A stretch of 13,361 bases of DNA from CAYWNA01 sp964459305 (GCA_964459305.1 CAYWNA010000323.1:1-13361); one strand, 5' to 3'. Counted from the first letter of the stretch, positions 1 through 8,262 are shown. A program made the numbers and translations. Notes: a model not told the origin generated them from the letters alone.

Positions 1-49
<49 letters not shown>

Positions 50-61
50 TGGCGGATATGA

Positions 62-90
62 AGGATACGGAATTTCCGGTGTGCGTGCAA
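62..90 (-). promoter_or_regulatory. sigma70-like promoter of the tRNA-Arg gene
   Basis: On the minus strand there is a -35 box TTGCAC (90-85), a 17-base spacer and a -10 box TATCCT (67-62). A start about seven bases beyond the -10 box would fall close to the tRNA 5' end at 49. Box quality, spacing and position all fit; there is no experimental support. Confidence 0.6.
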
Positions 91-136
91 CTCGGCCCCC
101 AGCCCGAAAGTTTTTCGGGAATTCGGACGCTGCATC

Positions 137-166
137 TTGACCCTTGGTTCTTCGGGATGATATAAG
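137..166 (+). promoter_or_regulatory. sigma70-like promoter of the FHA gene
   Basis: A -35 box TTGACC (137-142) is followed after 18 bases by a -10 box TATAAG (161-166). It faces the FHA gene and would give a leader of about 55 bases. It is back to back with the tRNA promoter, so this is a divergent promoter region. A small hairpin (103-109 with 113-119, loop 110-112) lies between the two. Confidence 0.55.
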
Positions 167-228
167 CGCATCATGGGAGGGATGTCTTCCTTCTCTTTGC
201 CGTGTAACCTCAAGTCGGGCGACGATCC

Positions 229-900
229 ATGGCGCTGATTACTTTGCGCGTTCTCGATGGTGCCGATCGGGGCCGAATATTCGATGGTCTGGAAACACCA
301 GTCACCATCGGTCGGGAAGAGGGTAACACGATTCAGTTGAACGATGAACGTGTCAGCCGATTCCACGTGAAAATCCAGGAGGATCACGATCGTCTGGTGT
401 TGACGGACCTGGAAAGCACCAACGGTACGAAGGTAAACGGCGAGGACATTCAGCTTCGTATCCTCCGGCACGGTGACATGATCCATCTCGGCCGCTCGGT
501 GTTGGTGGTTGGTTCGCGGGAGGATATTGCTCGACGCCTGTCGCAACTGAAGAGCAGCAAGGTCGCCAAAAGCAGTTGGTTTCGGGGCAACAAGGGCGAA
601 CCGAAGAAAATCCCAACGCTCGATTCTGAGGCGCCTTGGAAAGACAACGATGATCTTCAAGAGGCATTGTTCTGTCTTGAGCCCCCTGAGTTACCGGAAC
701 GTCTAAGCCCTGGTCAGGCGGCCCAATTGTCGGAGCTGCTTGAGTACATGCACATCCGGCTTCGTCACTTGGTGGCTTCGGTCACGGAGGACAAGAAGGG
801 CAATAAGGTCACGTTGGATGCTCGCCACTGGCAAAGCCTGTTGGATCTTCAGTCGCGGCTGGCCGAGTACCTGAGGGCGATTGGTGAACCGGAACAGTAA
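229..900 (+). CDS. FHA-domain protein
   Basis: A 223-residue soluble protein with an N-terminal forkhead-associated domain at about residues 3-97, the fold that binds phosphothreonine peptides. The signature residues are all visible: G28-R29, S43-R44-x-H46 and N65-G66-T67 with V69-N70-G71. Residues about 100-150 form a Lys-rich linker, and about 150-223 are predicted helical with no known domain. There is no signal peptide or membrane segment, so it acts in the cytoplasm. The ATG has only a weak GGGCGA upstream. In planctomycetes such single-FHA proteins are thought to read Ser/Thr kinase output. The kinase-like protein about 2 kb downstream is a conceivable source of a phosphorylated partner, but that is inference. 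Other FHA uses, such as secretion-system scaffolds, cannot be excluded. Confidence 0.95.
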   Translation: MALITLRVLDGADRGRIFDGLETPVTIGREEGNTIQLNDERVSRFHVKIQEDHDRLVLTDLESTNGTKVNGEDIQLRILRHGDMIHLGRSVLVVGSREDIARRLSQLKSSKVAKSSWFRGNKGEPKKIPTLDSEAPWKDNDDLQEALFCLEPPELPERLSPGQAAQLSELLEYMHIRLRHLVASVTEDKKGNKVTLDARHWQSLLDLQSRLAEYLRAIGEPEQ

Positions 901-1206
901 CCGCGGGCTCCACGACTGGCGGTTTGAAGCCGAGGACACCAGCGAGAGCAAATGGCCTGCCGCCGAGAGCCACTGACGCGGGACTGTCTCTAGCCCGCCG
1001 AGTGTCACATTCCGATGGACCTCCCAAGTCCGCACAACCGTTAATGGCGGCGCAAGCTCTTTCCTGACCGCAGTGTATGCCGATTATCATCTTTGGCGTA
1101 TCTGACACAGCGTTTCCTGTGAGCTAAATACCGATGAAAATTCTGTCTGGAGTTGTTCCCACGCTTGAGATTTTTGCGCGCTGTGTCTCCGACGATGGAG
1201 TAGCTG
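901..1206. other. intergenic region, FHA gene to ketosynthase
   Basis: I see no gene here. A hairpin at 978-998 (stem GCGGG-CT with AG-CCCGC, one bulged A at 983, loop 986-991) could end the FHA transcript but has no T-run. A Shine-Dalgarno GGAG at 1197-1200 serves the next gene. No clear promoter is visible. Confidence 0.5.
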
Positions 1207-2496
1207 ATGAGACGCCGGGTCGTCGTTACTGGTGCGGGTTGCGTCACGCCGCTTGGCGCTGACGTCGACGACGTATGGCGCTGTCTCACCGAAGGCCAGT
1301 CTGGAGTCGGCCCAATCACGCTTTTTGATGCTGAGAGCTTTCCGGTGCGCATCGCGGCGGAGGTTCGCAATTGGGACATGGGCGAAGTGGGCGAAGATCC
1401 AGCACAATGGCAACGTCACTCACGTCAAACGCAATTCACCGTGGCCGCGGCGTTGAAGGCTGCTCGCTGTGCGGATTTGGACCGCGACCGCATTGATCCA
1501 CAACGGATCGGGGTATGCTTTGGCTGCGGCGAGGTCTTTCCGGACTTCTCGCAGTTCTGTGATTTGGCGAGCAACGCGTTGGACGGCGATCAGTTCCGAC
1601 TGGAGAAATTCGTCGAAGGAGCCGGTCACGTCTATCAGGGGCAGCCGGGTAAGGATCTGATTCTGGAACCGGGGTCTGCCGCAGCTTGCGTCGCCGGGCT
1701 TCTTGACGTTCAAGGACCGAACACGAATTTCACAACAGCCTGCGTTTCTTGCAGCAAAGCCGTTGGCGAATCGGTCGAGACCATCCGGCGTGGAGATGCC
1801 GACGTCATGTTCGCCGGCGGCGCTCACAGCATGATTCATCCATTCGGCATTACCGGTTTTCACCGCCTGTCCACCTTGACCACTTGGAACGGCGAACCGC
1901 AGAAGGCGGCGCGGCCCTTTGACCGGAAACGCGATGGATTTGTGGTGGGCGAAGGAGGATCGGTCCTCGTACTGGAGGAGCTAGAGCAGGCCCGCCGCCG
2001 GGGAGCGAACATCTGGGGTGAGATAACGGGCTGGGGAATCACGCACGATGCCTATCGCATCACCGACTTGGATCCTGAGGGGCGTACCGCCGCCCGCAGC
2101 ATGAGATTGGCGTTGGCAGATGCTCAGTTGAACCCTGAAGACATCGACTACATCAACGCCCATGGCTCCGGTACGGTGGTCAATGACAAGACGGAGACCC
2201 TGGCGGTCAAACAGGCCCTGGGCAGCTGTGCCTATCATGTGCCCATGTCCAGTACCAAGAGCATGACGGGCCATCTGACCACAGCGTGCGGGTCCCTGGA
2301 AGCCCTGGTGTGCCTGATGGCAATTCGCGACGGCGTCGCACCGCCGACGATCAACCACGAGAACCCCGACCCGGAGTGCGACCTGGACTATGTGCCCAAT
2401 ACGGCGCGTGAGATCCCGTGCAAACGTGCGATGAGCAACACCTTCGGCTTTGGCGGACAGAATGTCGTGCTGATCCTCGCTCGTTACGACGGGTAG
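1207..2496 (+). CDS. beta-ketoacyl-ACP synthase, FabF type
   Basis: A 429-residue thiolase-fold condensing enzyme that joins an acyl thioester to malonyl-ACP with loss of CO2, in fatty-acid or related acyl-chain synthesis. It opens with the typical RRVVVTGAG strand. The catalytic set is complete: Cys179 (in TTACVSCSKA), His319 (NAHGSGT), Lys351 and His356 (TKSMTGH). The distances between them (140, 32 and 5 residues) are the same as between C163, H303, K335 and H340 of E. coli FabF. The C-terminal glycine loop NTFGFGGQN is at 411-419. GGAG six bases before the ATG supports the start. No acyl carrier protein, reductase or dehydratase gene is adjacent, so a specialised lipid or secondary-metabolite role is as possible as housekeeping FabF; I therefore give no symbol. 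Confidence 0.95.
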   Translation: MRRRVVVTGAGCVTPLGADVDDVWRCLTEGQSGVGPITLFDAESFPVRIAAEVRNWDMGEVGEDPAQWQRHSRQTQFTVAAALKAARCADLDRDRIDPQRIGVCFGCGEVFPDFSQFCDLASNALDGDQFRLEKFVEGAGHVYQGQPGKDLILEPGSAAACVAGLLDVQGPNTNFTTACVSCSKAVGESVETIRRGDADVMFAGGAHSMIHPFGITGFHRLSTLTTWNGEPQKAARPFDRKRDGFVVGEGGSVLVLEELEQARRRGANIWGEITGWGITHDAYRITDLDPEGRTAARSMRLALADAQLNPEDIDYINAHGSGTVVNDKTETLAVKQALGSCAYHVPMSSTKSMTGHLTTACGSLEALVCLMAIRDGVAPPTINHENPDPECDLDYVPNTAREIPCKRAMSNTFGFGGQNVVLILARYDG

Positions 2497-2843
2497 AAGA
2501 GCGAACGGTCCGTGCCCGAGCCATTGCGGATTCTGGCGGCACGAGGAACATATCTTGTGTTGGCAAGTTGCCCACTACCCACGTGATGAGCTAGAATCAT
2601 GCTGACGTGGGGGACGCGCGGCGCCCGTGATGCGCTGATCAACGAGTGCATTCGAGCCGCGTGGGCGACAAACGTGGCCTTTGAAAATCCGGCCGCTTGG
2701 CGGCCGCGGCCTGTCGTGCTATTCTTCACGATTGCCAAAAACGGCCCAAATAGGGGTTGCCGGGCAATGGTAATATAACCCGTCGGTCCTCTCTGACGAC
2801 TGATTTGTGAACACCGACTTCAAACTCTGACAACCTATTTCTC
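2497..2843. other. intergenic region, ketosynthase to kinase-like gene
   Basis: No credible gene is visible. A perfect GC-rich hairpin at 2690-2706 (CGGCCGC with GCGGCCG, loop TTG) lacks a T-run but could end or slow transcription. A -10-like TAATAT at 2771-2776 has no matching -35 box. There is no Shine-Dalgarno before the ATG at 2844. Confidence 0.45.
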
Positions 2844-5753
2844 ATGTCATCCTGGCCGCTGATCTCCGACTTCACCCGCATGGTGCAAAACCCGCAGGTG
2901 GGCTTCCGCTCGCCCGAGTTCAAGCAGTGCACCGTGGAGATGAATCAGCTGGGTCAGCCGAAGGCGCGGAGTGGCAATTTCGCCACGGTTTACCGCGGCA
3001 TGCGACGTGGCGGGGGCGATTTTGCCATCCGAGTTTTCAACCGTCGCCAGGATGAGCGATTGGAGCACTATCGCACCGTCAGCGAGTACTTGGATACCCG
3101 GGCGGTCTCCAGCATTGTCAAGTTCGAATACGACGAGAAGGGCATCCGATCGGCCGGCGACGGCAAACTCTATCCCTTGCTAACCATGGACTGGGTACCG
3201 GGCATCACGCTTTTCGAATGGGCCCGGGACCGCAGTCGCGAGGGCTATGGCGATGCCCTGAAGATTGCCGCCGACGTGTGGCTGCATTTGGTGCGTGAAC
3301 TGGGCGAGCGGGAAATCGTTCACGGCGACCTATCGCACGGTAACGTGATGGTCTCCCCCGAAGGCCATTTCAAGCTGGTCGATTACGACTGCATGTGCGT
3401 GCCGTCGCTGATCGGGCGACGGAATCTGGAGACTGGACTGCCGCCGTACCAGCACCCCGGCCGGGACGCCGACACCATCATGTTTCCCGGGTTGGACAAT
3501 TACTCATCGCTGGTGATCTATGTGGCACTGCGGGCTCTGGCCGCGGCGCCGCATCTCTGGATTGCCTACGTGGACCAGTTGGAATACGACAGGATCCTGT
3601 TCCGTCCGCAGGATTTCGAAAACCCGGCAGCATCGGCGTTGTACCGCGAGTTGATGAATTCGCCCGACGAGCAGGTACGGGATCTGACTCACTATCTGTT
3701 CCAATTGTACCAGTACCAATTACACGACGTACCGCCGGTGGATGAAGTCCTGCTGTGGTGCGAGTCGGTCGAGAGCCTTGTGAGCGTTCAGGAATGGGAC
3801 AAGGTAGTCAAGCTGGTCGAGCGTATGAGTTCAGGCGAACAGATCGCGCCGGAAATGCAGCCGTTTGTCCAGGAGGCTCAACAGCGAGTCGCCTGCCGAA
3901 AAGCCATGGAGGAGGCGCTTGCCGAAGGCAACGAAGAACGCGTCGAGCAGCTCAACGCGACCGGATTGCTACACAATTATCCAGCGGCAGCGCACCTGCT
4001 GGAGCCAGCCACCCGGGCTGCTGAGGTGCGACCGATCTTGCGCCTTCTGCAGTCGGCCAAGCAACTGCAAGCGTGGGACAAGTTGAAGAGTACGTGGGTG
4101 GCAAATCAACATTTGCTCAGCGGGCGGGCAAGCGCCCAACCCTATGAAGGCGAAGTGCAGAAACTCCTGACGGTGGAGCGTATCCGCGAGTTATTGGCGG
4201 CGCCGCAGCCGGACAATCGGGCGGTGCTGGAGGCATGGGACCATCTGCAGAAGCTGGGCGGGCACCCGTTGGCCGAACCTTACCGACAGCATGTCGAAAA
4301 GAGCGTCGCCCAGCGATCAAGCATGGCGAAGCTGCAGGAGTTGTTGCTGAAAGCACCGAAAACACCCACCCTGTCCCACGACAAGAAGATCGCCGCCGCC
4401 GTTTCTTCAGAACTCTTGCAGGAAATGGACCAATCGTCACCGCTGGTACAGCAGTACACGGCGGCCCGAAAGCGTCTGCAGTATGTGAGAAAAGTCCACG
4501 AATTGGAGAAACATGGCTCGGTCGGCGGCGAGACCTTTATTGCCGATGTGATGCAACATCTGCCCAACTCGTATCACGAAGGTCTGGCTCGGCGGTCCCA
4601 GCAAGCTCGCAAGCGGTTGTACATCTATCGTGAACTGGTCAAGGCGCTCGAAGAACCGTGTTCGGAATTCGAGGTGATGATCGTCTGGGAACAACTGGGC
4701 GTAGTGCGTGGACGCGTCATGGCCTCCGAGGAAATGCAAAAGCGAATCGAGTTGGCCGAAGCTCGCGTGCCGTTGATCCGGAAGCTGCAGTCTATCCCGG
4801 AAACCGCCGACGATGCCGAACAGGAGAGCCGCGTCCTGGAAATCTGGGACGAATCGCTGTTGAACGACTGTCACGACGCGTCGCCGTGGCAGTGGATTTA
4901 CGATCGGGCAAGTGCCGGAAAGCAGGCGTTCAAGAGAATTGACGAAGTGGTCGAGGCGGAGAACCTTGACGAGGCCGAGCGTCTGCTGAAAGATCCGAGC
5001 ATGGAGGGCCTGCAATTGCCCGATGAATTGGCTGCCAAACTCGAAGGGCTGCGCGGCAACGTGCGGAAAGCCGCGGCGGCTAAGCGGCAGGCGATCGCAG
5101 ATACCCTGAGGAACAACGATCGTTCAGCCTTCGTTGAGTTATTCGATGCGGCTTTGCTCGGCGACATTTGCCAGCAGTTCCGGCATCACCAGCCGGTCGT
5201 CAGCCAGTGGATCGAAGCCGAAATCCTCCCGATTTCGCGCATCGGTTTGTCGGCAGATCCCGAAAACGCCTTGGTGCGCGATGAAGAAGGCAATCTGAAG
5301 GTCACCTGGACATGGCCACCGCCGAATTTCACTAGCGAATGCCGACTGCTAGTCTGCAAGAATCGCCCACCGGCTCACGCCCTGCCCGAAGATATCGACT
5401 CCCAGTACTCGGCCGTCCTCCAGCGTCACGAGTGGGACGAAGCGAATGGTCATCAAGTTGCCATCGACCCGGAGTGGGAGGGCAGCAGCGTCTACGTGTG
5501 GGCCGTGATCGAACTGGGCTTCCAGACGTTCTATAGCGAGCCTTTCGAAGTGGGCCAAATCAACCCGATCGAAGTGAAGCAGCGACGATGGGGACTTTTC
5601 CGCTCAAAGAAAGGTGAGAAGGCTGCACAGGCCGGTGAAGAGGAAGGGATGGAGGAAGCCACAGAAACTGAGGAGATAGACGCGACAGCGGCCCAAGAGC
5701 AGGAACAGGCGAGTGCGGAAGAGCCAACGGATGCGGAAGCCAGCGACCAATGA
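2844..5753 (+). CDS. kinase-fold protein with helical repeats and FN3-like domain
   Basis: A 969-residue protein without membrane segments. Residues about 28-300 have a protein-kinase-like fold: a glycine loop SGNFATVYRG (43-52), a catalytic loop HGDLSHGN (160-167) with Asp162 and Asn167, and the metal-binding DYD (180-182) in place of DFG. The VAIK lysine is replaced by Arg63 in FAIRVF, so it may be a weak kinase or a pseudokinase. Residues about 385-795 contain some eight helical units of 45-55 residues, several beginning ARKR or AEAR. Residues about 795-905 look like an Ig/FN3 beta-sandwich. The tail (about 922-969) is very rich in Glu and Ala. The start fits the family opening (WPLISDF). 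The vWA gene follows on the same strand about 300 bases on. The likely role is a cytoplasmic signalling scaffold; its substrate is unknown. Confidence 0.85.
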   Translation: MSSWPLISDFTRMVQNPQVGFRSPEFKQCTVEMNQLGQPKARSGNFATVYRGMRRGGGDFAIRVFNRRQDERLEHYRTVSEYLDTRAVSSIVKFEYDEKGIRSAGDGKLYPLLTMDWVPGITLFEWARDRSREGYGDALKIAADVWLHLVRELGEREIVHGDLSHGNVMVSPEGHFKLVDYDCMCVPSLIGRRNLETGLPPYQHPGRDADTIMFPGLDNYSSLVIYVALRALAAAPHLWIAYVDQLEYDRILFRPQDFENPAASALYRELMNSPDEQVRDLTHYLFQLYQYQLHDVPPVDEVLLWCESVESLVSVQEWDKVVKLVERMSSGEQIAPEMQPFVQEAQQRVACRKAMEEALAEGNEERVEQLNATGLLHNYPAAAHLLEPATRAAEVRPILRLLQSAKQLQAWDKLKSTWVANQHLLSGRASAQPYEGEVQKLLTVERIRELLAAPQPDNRAVLEAWDHLQKLGGHPLAEPYRQHVEKSVAQRSSMAKLQELLLKAPKTPTLSHDKKIAAAVSSELLQEMDQSSPLVQQYTAARKRLQYVRKVHELEKHGSVGGETFIADVMQHLPNSYHEGLARRSQQARKRLYIYRELVKALEEPCSEFEVMIVWEQLGVVRGRVMASEEMQKRIELAEARVPLIRKLQSIPETADDAEQESRVLEIWDESLLNDCHDASPWQWIYDRASAGKQAFKRIDEVVEAENLDEAERLLKDPSMEGLQLPDELAAKLEGLRGNVRKAAAAKRQAIADTLRNNDRSAFVELFDAALLGDICQQFRHHQPVVSQWIEAEILPISRIGLSADPENALVRDEEGNLKVTWTWPPPNFTSECRLLVCKNRPPAHALPEDIDSQYSAVLQRHEWDEANGHQVAIDPEWEGSSVYVWAVIELGFQTFYSEPFEVGQINPIEVKQRRWGLFRSKKGEKAAQAGEEEGMEEATETEEIDATAAQEQEQASAEEPTDAEASDQ

Positions 5754-5844
5754 CCACATCCTAGTGGCCAATTATTCCTGGGTCATTGCTTACAGGCACA
5801 ACTCGACCGATAATCAGATCTGATGTGGCTGCGGCCGCAAACAA

Positions 5845-5910
5845 CGTAGCTGAGTTCGCAAGAGCTCATCCGCTCCGCATACGGGCCGAATTCTTGCGAA
5901 TTCAGCTACG
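5845..5910. repeat. dispersed inverted repeat, copy 1
   Basis: Two 19-base arms, 5845-5863 and 5892-5910, are complementary except for one position and enclose 28 bases. The arms contain GTAGCTGAGTTCGCAAGA and its near complement. The same sequence recurs at 8417-8484, so this is a family of dispersed repeats and not a gene-specific terminator. It lies between the kinase-like and vWA genes. Confidence 0.8.
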
Positions 5911-5931
5911 GATTCACGGATGACCAACGTA

Positions 5932-6022
5932 GGACGGATTGCCAATCCGCCCCGCAAGATGCTTGCATGGCGTGCATAGCTCGCAGCCTAGAGATGTTTG
6001 TGTGACAGGCGGTTTGCCTGTC
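5932..6022. repeat. group of short hairpins before the vWA gene
   Basis: Three more small palindromes follow the repeat: CGGATT-gcc-AATCCG (5935-5949, with flanking GG/CC), GCAAG-atg-CTTGC (5954-5966), and GACAGGC-ggttt-GCCTGTC (6004-6022). Together with 5845-5910 they fill most of the 300-base gap before the vWA gene. They may be repeat-family remnants, or may fold in the mRNA and set the ratio of the two proteins. Confidence 0.6.
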
Positions 6023-6040
6023 GCCGCGAATGCTGAATGC

Positions 6041-6050
6041 AAAGGGGGGG
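6041..6050 (+). promoter_or_regulatory. ribosome binding site deciding the TTG start of the vWA gene
   Basis: AAAGGGGGGG lies four bases before a TTG at 6055-6057. An ATG at 6037 is in frame but lies upstream of and against this site, so it cannot use it. Confidence 0.6.
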
Positions 6051-6054
6051 AACA

Positions 6055-6912
6055 TTGCCGTACCAACGAGAAATCAGCCGCGACCATAAGGCGTGCATTT
6101 TGTTCGTGCTGGATCAGTCGTACTCGATGGTCGAACCGCTGGGCGGATCGACGAAACGCAAGTGCGATGAGTTGGCGCTGGCGGTCAACTCCTGGCTGTA
6201 CAACATGTCCATTCGCTCATCGGGTGACGAAGGCATTCGCGACTACATGGACGTGGGGGTGGTCGGCTACCGTACCGATCAACAGGCCAATCCGATCATC
6301 GAACCCGCATTGGTGGGCCCGCTGGCCGGCCGGCAATTGGTGTCAGTCACCGACGTGGGCAACCACCCGGCTCGGATCGACACGGTGGTCCAGCAGATCC
6401 AGGACGAAGAAACCGGCCAAATGATCGAGTTTCCGTCGGAGAGCCCGATTTGGATCGATCCTATGGCCGAAGGCAGCACGCCCATGTGCCACGTGCTGTA
6501 CCACGCCTATCAGATTCTGACCCAATGGATCCAGCAGCATCCGGACAGTTTTCCGCCCATCGTGATCCACATTTCCGATGGCGAGTCCCAGGACGGAGAT
6601 CCGATACCATACGCAGACGCGATCAAGAACTTGGCCACCAACGATGGCAATGTGCTTCTGTTCAATTGTCATCTGTCCATGACACAGGCCCAACAGGTTC
6701 TTTTCCCGTCGGTGCCCGACGGCTTGCCGGACGAGTTGGCGAAAGTGTTGTTCAATATGTCCAGCGTCCTGCCTGAAATGTTTTACCGAAACGCCGTCGC
6801 AGAGGGCCTCCCACTGCAACCTGGGGCTAGAGGTATGGCATTCAACGCCGACCTGGTCGTGCTGGTCAAATTCCTGGACATGGGTACTCGGGCCGCCGTG
6901 CAATTGCGATAG
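6055..6912 (+). CDS. TerY-like von Willebrand A (vWA) domain protein
   Basis: A 285-residue cytoplasmic protein consisting almost wholly of a vWA domain. The metal-ion-dependent adhesion site is complete: D20-x-S22-x-S24 (DQSYS), T142 (GSTPM) and D175 (ISDGE). I chose the TTG at 6055 because a strong ribosome site precedes it and the resulting start MPYQREISR matches what I recall of planctomycete TerY-like proteins; the ATG at 6037 would add six residues. Intracellular vWA proteins of this kind act as metal-dependent protein-binding modules. In TerY-P systems a TerY vWA protein is encoded with a kinase and a PP2C phosphatase. Here the kinase-like gene is directly upstream but no phosphatase is seen. 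A strong hairpin follows the stop. Confidence 0.9.
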   Translation: MPYQREISRDHKACILFVLDQSYSMVEPLGGSTKRKCDELALAVNSWLYNMSIRSSGDEGIRDYMDVGVVGYRTDQQANPIIEPALVGPLAGRQLVSVTDVGNHPARIDTVVQQIQDEETGQMIEFPSESPIWIDPMAEGSTPMCHVLYHAYQILTQWIQQHPDSFPPIVIHISDGESQDGDPIPYADAIKNLATNDGNVLLFNCHLSMTQAQQVLFPSVPDGLPDELAKVLFNMSSVLPEMFYRNAVAEGLPLQPGARGMAFNADLVVLVKFLDMGTRAAVQLR

Positions 6913-6926
6913 ATCAAACGCTATCA

Positions 6927-6946
6927 GCCTCGCCTTCGGGCGAGGC
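6927..6946 (+). terminator. hairpin after the vWA gene
   Basis: A perfect eight-pair stem GCCTCGCC/GGCGAGGC closes on a TTCG tetraloop of the extra-stable C(UUCG)G type, 15 bases after the vWA stop. There is no T-run, so termination is likely but not certain. It separates the vWA gene from the methyltransferase-like gene. Confidence 0.6.
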
Positions 6947-7027
6947 GGTCAGCTGGATGGATATGACTGCCGATCCTGTCACCAATCATGACAAGCCTCA
7001 CCTGGTACCGCGCGGAACGGTGTTCAA

Positions 7028-7669
7028 ATGCCTCTGGTAGATGTTGAACTCACACCCGACGAGTCTCTTTTGCCAGCCGACGTTGATGCTTTTCTTCGCG
7101 AAGCAGATTCGCGAGTCGATCGGTTTATCGAGAGTAGTGCCATCCGCGCCAGCAGCTTCGTGCCGAGTAACTCCGTCATCGTCTATCGGACCCTGCTCGC
7201 AATTGCGGAGGCGAACCTCAGCCCCGGGAATCTGTTCTGCGAATGGGGAAGTGGTTTTGGGGTGGTGGCGTCATTGGCGGCAATGCTTGAATTTGATGCC
7301 TGTGGAATCGAAATTGAAAGACCGCTGGTGGACGCCTCGCGGAAGCTGGCGGATGACTTTGGTTTTCCCGTGGAGTTCATACATGGAAGTTTCATTCCCC
7401 CTGGGGGCGAAGCCGTTGCCGACGAAGCTTACGCGGCTAACATCGGCGATTTCTTCTGGCTTGTGACAGATACGGACGATGCCTATGACGAGTTGGGGCT
7501 CGAACCGTGTGATTTTGATTTGGTTTTCGCCTATCCGTGGCCTAGCGAGGGGCATGTGATTGAGAGCCTGTTCGAAAACTACGCCGCCGAGGGTGCACTG
7601 TTGCTGACGTACAACCGATTGGATTCAGTGCGAGTTCAACGGAAGGCCGGTGGACGGTGTAGTGTGTGA
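7028..7669 (+). CDS. class I SAM-dependent methyltransferase-like protein
   Basis: A 213-residue protein with a Rossmann-type core. Motif I is E72-W-G-S-G-F-G78, the glycine loop that binds S-adenosylmethionine. An acidic end to strand 2 follows (GIEIE, 93-97), then the motif-IV-like strand DLVFAYPWP (164-172) and a late strand ALLLTYNR (190-197). Residues 1-65 form a helical cap. There is no signal peptide or membrane segment. The substrate cannot be read from the sequence; AYPWP in place of NPPY argues against a typical adenine-N6 or glutamine methylase. No strong Shine-Dalgarno precedes the ATG (a GCGGAACGG is nearby). The PtsN-like gene starts 66 bases downstream and might be cotranscribed. 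Confidence 0.75.
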   Translation: MPLVDVELTPDESLLPADVDAFLREADSRVDRFIESSAIRASSFVPSNSVIVYRTLLAIAEANLSPGNLFCEWGSGFGVVASLAAMLEFDACGIEIERPLVDASRKLADDFGFPVEFIHGSFIPPGGEAVADEAYAANIGDFFWLVTDTDDAYDELGLEPCDFDLVFAYPWPSEGHVIESLFENYAAEGALLLTYNRLDSVRVQRKAGGRCSV

Positions 7670-7735
7670 TACGCGAGGCTTTTACGGTGACAACGGTAGA
7701 AGTAGGATCTCGATCGATCCAGAAAGGATACGTGA

Positions 7736-8206
7736 ATGAAGTTCGCTGAGTTCGTGTGCACCGAAGCGATCAGCGCGGATTTGTTGGCCGAGGACAAACG
7801 AGGCGTTATTCGTGAAATGACCCAAGCCCTAGTGGATGCAGGGCGAATCGCGCAAGATGACTATGAGAGTATTGTCAACGCGATGCTGAGACGTGAAGAA
7901 CTCGGCAGCACCGGGATTGGCCGGGGTATGGCCATTCCGCATACGAAGCATCCGAGTGTCGATGGGACGATCGCCACGGTAGGAGTAAGCCGGAACGGCA
8001 TCGATTTTGCCAGCCTCGACGGTGAACCTGTCTATGTGTTTTTTCTGTTGATTTCGCCATCGGATCGCCCACGCGATCACCTCAGAGCGTTGGAGACGAC
8101 TGCTCGGCCGCTCCGCAATGAATCGTTCTCCCGGTTCCTCAGGCAGGCGCAAACGGCAGAAGAGATCAAGCAACTGCTTGACGACTCCGACAACGATCAG
8201 CTCTGA
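7736..8206 (+). CDS. PTS EIIA (PtsN/fructose-type) protein, copy 1
   Basis: A 156-residue EIIA domain of the PtsN/fructose family. In this family a histidine receives phosphate from HPr or NPr; PtsN-type members regulate other proteins instead of passing phosphate to a sugar. The phospho-site is visible as His69 in AIPHTKH, preceded by the family motif REELGSTGIGRG (53-64). The length equals a single EIIA domain, with no transporter domain attached. AAAGGA at 7723-7728, seven bases before the ATG, is a good ribosome site. A paralog with 134 of 156 identical residues by my count lies on the opposite strand at 12890-13360. A perfect hairpin at 8233-8262 follows. Neither EI nor a canonical HPr is in the window; the only HPr-like protein here lacks its histidine. 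Confidence 0.93.
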   Translation: MKFAEFVCTEAISADLLAEDKRGVIREMTQALVDAGRIAQDDYESIVNAMLRREELGSTGIGRGMAIPHTKHPSVDGTIATVGVSRNGIDFASLDGEPVYVFFLLISPSDRPRDHLRALETTARPLRNESFSRFLRQAQTAEEIKQLLDDSDNDQL

Positions 8207-8232
8207 CAACGGAGGCAAAATGGAGGCCAATG

Positions 8233-8262
8233 CTCCGGGGAGAAACCGTTGTATCCCCGGAG
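8233..8262 (+). terminator. hairpin downstream of the first PtsN-like gene
   Basis: A perfect nine-pair stem CTCCGGGGA/TCCCCGGAG with a 12-base loop, 26 bases after the stop codon. No T-run follows. It lies inside a 28-codon open frame (8220-8306) that has a perfect GGAGG six bases before its ATG. The matching flank of the second PtsN-like gene keeps the GGAGG but not the ATG, so I do not call that frame a gene. Confidence 0.45.

Noticed and set aside
4437..5015. Minus-strand 192-codon frame inside the kinase-like gene
   Set aside because: It is a codon-bias shadow of the helical repeat region, without motifs.
5939..6424. Plus-strand 161-codon frame overlapping the start of the vWA gene
   Set aside because: It is rich in Trp, Arg and Ser as expected of an out-of-frame reading; the vWA frame has all expected motifs.
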